Positions 35,645 to 39,582 of a stretch of 39,582 bases of DNA are shown here, one piece after another. A program made the translations under genes and the position numbers. Each line of letters opens with the position of its first letter. The first letter of the stretch is position 1. This DNA comes from Chrysochromulina parva. Its lineage: Eukaryota > Haptophyta > Prymnesiales > Chrysochromulinaceae. The stretch lies in the NCBI GenBank assembly GCA_002887195.1, contig PJAB01000123.1, positions 1 through 39,582 of the forward strand. Reading direction: 5' to 3'. The notes beneath the pieces are model-generated. The model did no database searches. It saw nothing but the letters and a program-made list of their open reading frames with translations, and had not been told where the DNA came from.

Positions 35645-37378
35645 ATGAGCCCTGGGAACGTCGACGCCGAAGGTGCTTCCATGCTTGCCTGCTTGCTTGC
35701 TTGCTTGCTTGAGCATGAACCCAAATTGAAGCTTCGTCAGAAAGGTGTGGTCCTCTTCGTCAAAATAAGCCGAACACAAAGGACGTGTCCCCCTGCCGCC
35801 GTCATCGCTGCCCACGACGGCGCCGCCCACGACGGCGCCGCCTCCACCCTCGCCACTGCCGTCCGAGCCGCCGCTGCACCCTCCGCGCCTGCCTCCCCCG
35901 CAATTGCTGCCCTCGCCGCCGACGTCGCCCTCACCACCGCCGCCATCGCCCCCCCTGCCGCCGTCATCGCCGCCCACGACGGCGCCGCCCACGACGGCGC
36001 CGCCTCCACCCTCGCCACTGCCGTCCGAGCCGCCGCTGCACCCTCCGCGCCTGCCCCCGCGACTGCCGCCCTCGCTTCTCCTTCCCTCGCAATCGCTGCC
36101 CTCGCCGCCGACGTCGTCCTCACCGCCGCCGCCCTCGCCCCCCCTGTCGCCGTCATCGCCGCCCACGACGGCGCCGCCCACGACGGCGCCGCCTCCACCC
36201 TCGCCACTGCCGTCCGAGCCGCCGCTGCACCCTCCGCGCCTACATCCCCCACAATTGCTGCCCTCGCCGCCGACGTCGCCCTCACCGCCGCCGCCCTCGC
36301 CCCCCCTGCCGCCGTCATCGCTGCCCATGACGGCGCCGCCCACGACGGCGCCGCCTCCACCCTCGCCACTGCCGTCCGAGCCGCCGCTGCACCCTCCGCG
36401 CCTGCCCCCGCGACTGCCGCCCTCGCTTCTCCTTCCCTCGCACCCGCTGCCCTCGCCGACGTCGCCCTCACCGCCGCCGCCCTCGCCCCCCCTGCCGCCG
36501 TCATCGCCGCCCACGACGGCGCCGCCCACGACGGCGCCGCCTCCACCCTCGCCACTGCCGTCCGAGCTGCCGCTGCACCCTCCGCGCCTGCCCCCGCGAC
36601 CGCCGCATCCACCCCTCCTCCCACTGCCACAACCCGCCTCGAACCCGCTGCCCCTGCCGATGTTGCCCCCCGCGCCGCCACCGCTTCCGTTTTCCCTACC
36701 ACCTCCACCGCCGCCCTCGCTGCCTCCGCCGCCCCCGCTTTCGCCGTCCCCGCCCTCGTCGCCACTTCCCGCCCCTCCCTTCGATGCCGAGGTGGAGGAC
36801 CCGGCAGTACAGATCACCTCATTGGACGCTGGGGCTCGTCATCAACGGAAGAGGCCTTCACTACCCCAGCGACACCCGAGCAACGCGTAGCCCCTCTACC
36901 ACGTGCCATGAGCGCGACTGAGAATGCCCTGGCGCTCAGCGCCCTTCGGCGCATCCCCGACCACGCCCGCCTCTCTGACTCTCACCTACGCCGGGTGTGG
37001 CTGCGGCCTCCTGACAGAGATGAGATCTTTCAAGGGTTCCACGTCGGCTGGTCGCTCGTTAGAGGCCCTACGGCCTCTCCGGTCACCGCCGTCGCCAAAA
37101 TCCTCGCTTCTCCCCGGGAGGTGTGGATAGATGAGCTCGCAGCAGACGGCAGCGGCTCGGCTCTGGCACGATGGGCGCTGCTGTCTGCCCTCGAGACCGC
37201 CCTTGACGCGCGACTCACTACCGCACAGGCGACGGTCCGCCTTCAAGTCGCAACGTCCTCTCCGCCTGGAATCCCGAGCGCCCACGACTGTATCGTACCC
37301 AGCTCGGGCTCATCGACGGCGTGCCTGCGCACGAGGGACCGTGGCACGGCCACTCCCCTATGCCCGGCCGTGTCCTGA
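35645..37378 (+). CDS. Ala-rich repetitive protein, probable 5' part of a non-LTR retrotransposon ORF
   Basis: A 577-aa frame from ATG 35645 has an Ala-rich region made of five tandem units (AAHDGAAHDGAASTLATAVRA...), then a less repetitive segment from residue about 419 (MSATENALALSALRRIPDH) with protein-like helices (WALLSALETALDARL). The remaining frames across the repeats are also open (Pro-rich on plus, Gly-rich on minus). The Ala-rich frame is preferred because it continues into the MSATEN segment, and because the downstream frame is Ala-rich in the same style. From about 37207 the sequence that looks coding moves into another plus frame (shift of -1). The two together probably form one ORF, broken by a frameshift or by sequence error. 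Origin as a retroelement is inferred from the endonuclease domain downstream. Confidence 0.5.
   Translation: MSPGNVDAEGASMLACLLACLLEHEPKLKLRQKGVVLFVKISRTQRTCPPAAVIAAHDGAAHDGAASTLATAVRAAAAPSAPASPAIAALAADVALTTAAIAPPAAVIAAHDGAAHDGAASTLATAVRAAAAPSAPAPATAALASPSLAIAALAADVVLTAAALAPPVAVIAAHDGAAHDGAASTLATAVRAAAAPSAPTSPTIAALAADVALTAAALAPPAAVIAAHDGAAHDGAASTLATAVRAAAAPSAPAPATAALASPSLAPAALADVALTAAALAPPAAVIAAHDGAAHDGAASTLATAVRAAAAPSAPAPATAASTPPPTATTRLEPAAPADVAPRAATASVFPTTSTAALAASAAPAFAVPALVATSRPSLRCRGGGPGSTDHLIGRWGSSSTEEAFTTPATPEQRVAPLPRAMSATENALALSALRRIPDHARLSDSHLRRVWLRPPDRDEIFQGFHVGWSLVRGPTASPVTAVAKILASPREVWIDELAADGSGSALARWALLSALETALDARLTTAQATVRLQVATSSPPGIPSAHDCIVPSSGSSTACLRTRDRGTATPLCPAVS
35690..35711 (+). 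repeat. (CTTG)n microsatellite
   Basis: A run of CTTG units with one imperfect unit just before it, inside the first codons of the Ala-rich frame, encoding LACLLACLL. A shorter CTTG run is at about 20894-20906. Confidence 0.7.
35790..36602 (+). repeat. five tandem units alternating 162 bp and about 188 bp
   Basis: The shared core (GACGGCGCCGCCCACGACGG) begins at 35816, 35978, 36167, 36329 and 36515, so spacings are 162, 189, 162 and 186 bp. The longer units carry an extra stretch coding APATAALASPS. All spacings are multiples of three, as expected if the array is translated. Units are only slightly diverged, so the array is young. Confidence 0.85.
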
Positions 37379-39582
37379 TGCACGGGGCTGTCAGAGAGCT
37401 CATCGCCCGCCTGCGCGCGGTGCTACTCGACCGCCAACCTCCCCCGGGCACGCAGTTCTTCTGGCGCTTCTCGCTCGGCACCCTGCCGCTTGCCATCTCA
37501 CCCACCCCTGCCGCCTCCCCCAGCGACGGCAACCCAATCTCTCCCGCACACGCCGCCGCCTTCCTCGCTGCCACTGCATCATCCGCCTCCCTCGCTGCCA
37601 CTGCATCATCCGCCGCCGCCGCCCACGCCATCCGCGCGGCAGATGAGGCTACCTCTGCTGCCACCGCCCTAGCTATCGTCGCCTCCACCGTCGTAGTCGG
37701 CACGACGGGCTCACCGTCCACACTCGCTGTTGATATCAAGGCCGTCGCTACCGCCGCCGCTACCGCTGCCGCGTCCGCCGCAACCGCTGCGGCAGCCGCC
37801 GCTTCTCTCGCCGCCGCCTCCGCCGCCCAGGTACACGCGCTCACCGCCCTCCTCCTGAGCCTCGAGACTGCCGCGACATCCGCTCCTCCTCCCGACGCTG
37901 CCGCCACTACTCCCACGCGCTCGACTCCGCTCGAGGCCGCCCCCGTGCCTTCGGCTCTCGAGCCGTCCGCGAAGGATGTCGCCGACGCCGCCGCCTTCGC
38001 CAAAGCCATCGTCGCTTCGCTTGCCCACGGCTCCGCCGCCACCGCTGCGACCGCCGCCCCCATCTCCGCCCCCGCCAACCCAGCTCGCGCCTCCTCCAGC
38101 GCGGACACGCGGCAAACAACAGCCCCTGCCCAGCCGCCTGGGCACTACTGCGACTGGGAGGATGAGGAGGAGTTCCTCGCAGCGACTGCGCCCGAACCCA
38201 ACCCCACCTCCAAAGCTGCCGCTCCAAAGTTCCTAGACGACGACTTCTCGGACGATGATGCGACAGATGCGCCCCCGGCTCCCCGCCCACCACCGCCGCG
38301 CAACGAGCCCCCCCGTACCATCGATCTCCGCATGATGGCCACCGCCGCTACCCCCTGGTCGGCGCCCGCGCACCCGGCTCTCGCACACACCGCCGGCACC
38401 GCCTCCCTTGTCTCCACCCTGATGCCCCCGGCTCCCCCCTCCATCCAGCGCGCGGAGTCCCTTCTCATCTGGAACGCGGCGGGATGGTGGAGTGGCGACA
38501 GCGAGGCGGGCTCCGACGAGCACCAATCCATCGCCGCCAAAAGGTACGACGTGCTTGCGCCCGTCCTCCGCGGCTCCGACGCGCCTACCTATCTCGTCCT
38601 TAACGAGATCAACGGCTCCCTGCGCGACTTCAACCATCCACGGGGACTCGGCGCCTGGCTCGGGGCGACCGGATACGGCCACTACTTCTATCCGGGCGGC
38701 ACCGCCGTCCGGCAACGCCTCGACGGATTCGCAGGGGCGACCGGGGGGCTTCTGCTCGCGTGGTTCAAGAAGGAAACGAGTCCGTGCGGCTCACCCGTCC
38801 TCGACCCCAGGTCCATGACGATCGCCGCCGACTTTCGCCACCGGCGATGCGCAGCGGACGCGCCGCCGATGCGCATCGTCGCCGCCTATGGCGCCCACAA
38901 GCGCAACGGCAAGGTGCAAGCGATCAACGCGATCGTGCGCCATATTCTTCTGACCAGGGGATGCCTCGCCGCCGGCGACCTCAACGTCACACCAGGTCCG
39001 ACATGGAGGTGTCGCGCACGGCGACCGACCGAGGCAGACGACGCTTTCGAGGCTGTCACGGGTGGGGGCGAACTCGATGACGGCACGTCTATGGCAAGGA
39101 TCGTCGACCTCGGACTTGACCATGCCCGAGGACAGTTCTCCAGGGCGCACTGGACAGCCCGCCTCGCCGACGGCACGCCTAAGGGCACGGCGACGCTCGA
39201 TCATGTTCTCACAGCGGGGCTCGAACGGGGCAGCTGGGTGCGGTGCGCCGCATGGTTTGCATTTGATGATGCTCAGGATCTCGTATCCGACCACATGATT
39301 GTGATTGTGGAGCGATCGCCGCGCTCCGTCGTAACCGACGATTGCGGAGTCCATCGGCTGCCGCGCTACCTCGTCGAAAAGTGGCAGGCGCACCAGTCGG
39401 CTGCCTTCGTCGCCTCCTTCGCATCTGGCCTCGAACAGCTGCGCGCGGGGACGTGGCGCGCGCACGCGGACGACACGCCACAGCGGCTCGCCACGGGCGC
39501 CGCGGCCATTGTTCAGCTCGTCGCTCTGCTCAATCATGCCGCCAGTACTGCTGAGATCGCCAGGCGAGGCGACCCGCGCCGA
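37207..39582 (+). mobile_element. non-LTR retrotransposon ORF (5' part) with endonuclease domain, open at the window end
   Basis: An uninterrupted frame runs from just after the stop at 37204-37206 to the last base. It starts with RTGDGPPSSRN, then PERPRLYRTQLGLIDGVPAHE and PGTQFFWRFSLG, then Ala-rich and acidic linkers. The region 38455-39330 is an endonuclease/exonuclease/phosphatase domain of the APE type found in LINE-like elements. Its key residues are all present: Asn in LLIWNAAGWW, Glu in LVLNEIN (38605), Asp/Asn in AGDLNVTP (38977-38985), Asp in ATLDHVL (39199) and SDH (39286-39294). A reverse transcriptase would be expected downstream, outside the window. No retroviral features are seen. 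It is the continuation of the 35645 frame after a -1 shift. Confidence 0.72.

Noticed and set aside
35642..36817. Gly-rich minus-strand frame of 391 aa
   Set aside because: Reverse complement of the same repeats; ends with the array.
35904..36890. Pro-rich frame resembling a hydroxyproline-rich surface protein
   Set aside because: It lies wholly in the tandem array and ends soon after it, while the Ala-rich frame continues into the retroelement-like part.

Overview
The window is nuclear DNA of a GC-rich, gene-dense microbial eukaryote. Genes are mostly single-exon, lie on both strands, and are separated by a few hundred bases. Introns, where present, are 82-113 nt. The evidence for a eukaryote is the gene set (canonical poly(A) polymerase, PGAM5, the ribosome-assembly factor BRX1, EF-hand proteins, an exostosin-like glycosyltransferase), spliceosomal introns, and eukaryotic-type tRNA-Pro and tRNA-Sec genes. 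Several proteins begin with a secretory-type signal followed by a basic/Ser/Ala-rich stretch (ArgC, one histidine-box hydroxylase). This fits an alga with a complex (secondary) plastid, a haptophyte or pelagophyte being my best guess; the lineage is inference.

Layout. 0-3.6 kb: tRNA-Pro(AGG) on the minus strand, then poly(A) polymerase and a two-exon PGAM5-like phosphatase on plus. 3.6-4.9 kb: intergenic. 4.9-9.3 kb (minus): two-exon long-chain acyl-CoA synthetase and a long low-complexity basic protein. 9.5-11.7 kb: selenocysteine tRNA (minus), BRX1 (plus), FkbM-type methyltransferase (plus). 11.9-15.2 kb: a 100-bp-period direct repeat, a histidine-box membrane hydroxylase with N-terminal signal, and an MFS transporter. 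16.0-17.9 kb: a second histidine-box hydroxylase (sterol-desaturase type, minus), divergent from an unknown helical protein. 19.0-20.3 kb: PPi-dependent phosphofructokinase (minus). 21.3-24.7 kb: a secreted Cys-rich duplicated protein (minus), divergent from plastid-type ArgC (two exons), then a prolyl-4-hydroxylase-like protein with an extra membrane segment. 25.1-28.4 kb (minus): an exostosin-like protein and a three-exon aldo-keto reductase. 28.6-29.6 kb: two EF-hand ORFs. 30.4-32.1 kb: a PDZ/transmembrane/coiled-coil/methyltransferase protein. 32.5-35.1 kb: membrane-anchored D-cysteine desulfhydrase-like enzyme (minus), divergent from an unknown protein. 35.6 kb to the end: an Ala-rich, tandemly repetitive reading frame, shifted once, leading into an endonuclease/exonuclease/phosphatase domain that runs off the window; this is probably the 5' half of a non-LTR retrotransposon.

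The genes do not form one pathway. Themes are lipid/sterol metabolism (acyl-CoA synthetase and two hydroxylases), plastid arginine synthesis, glycolysis with PPi, RNA processing and ribosome assembly, and secreted or Golgi glycan/protein modification. The best leads are the tRNA-Sec gene (the organism should make selenoproteins), the PDZ-TM-coiled-coil-methyltransferase fusion, the membrane segment inserted in the 2OG dioxygenase, a shared non-canonical 5' splice-site pattern (GTRC), and short motifs repeated in several intergenic regions. No genuinely new defence-like or operon-like system was recognised.
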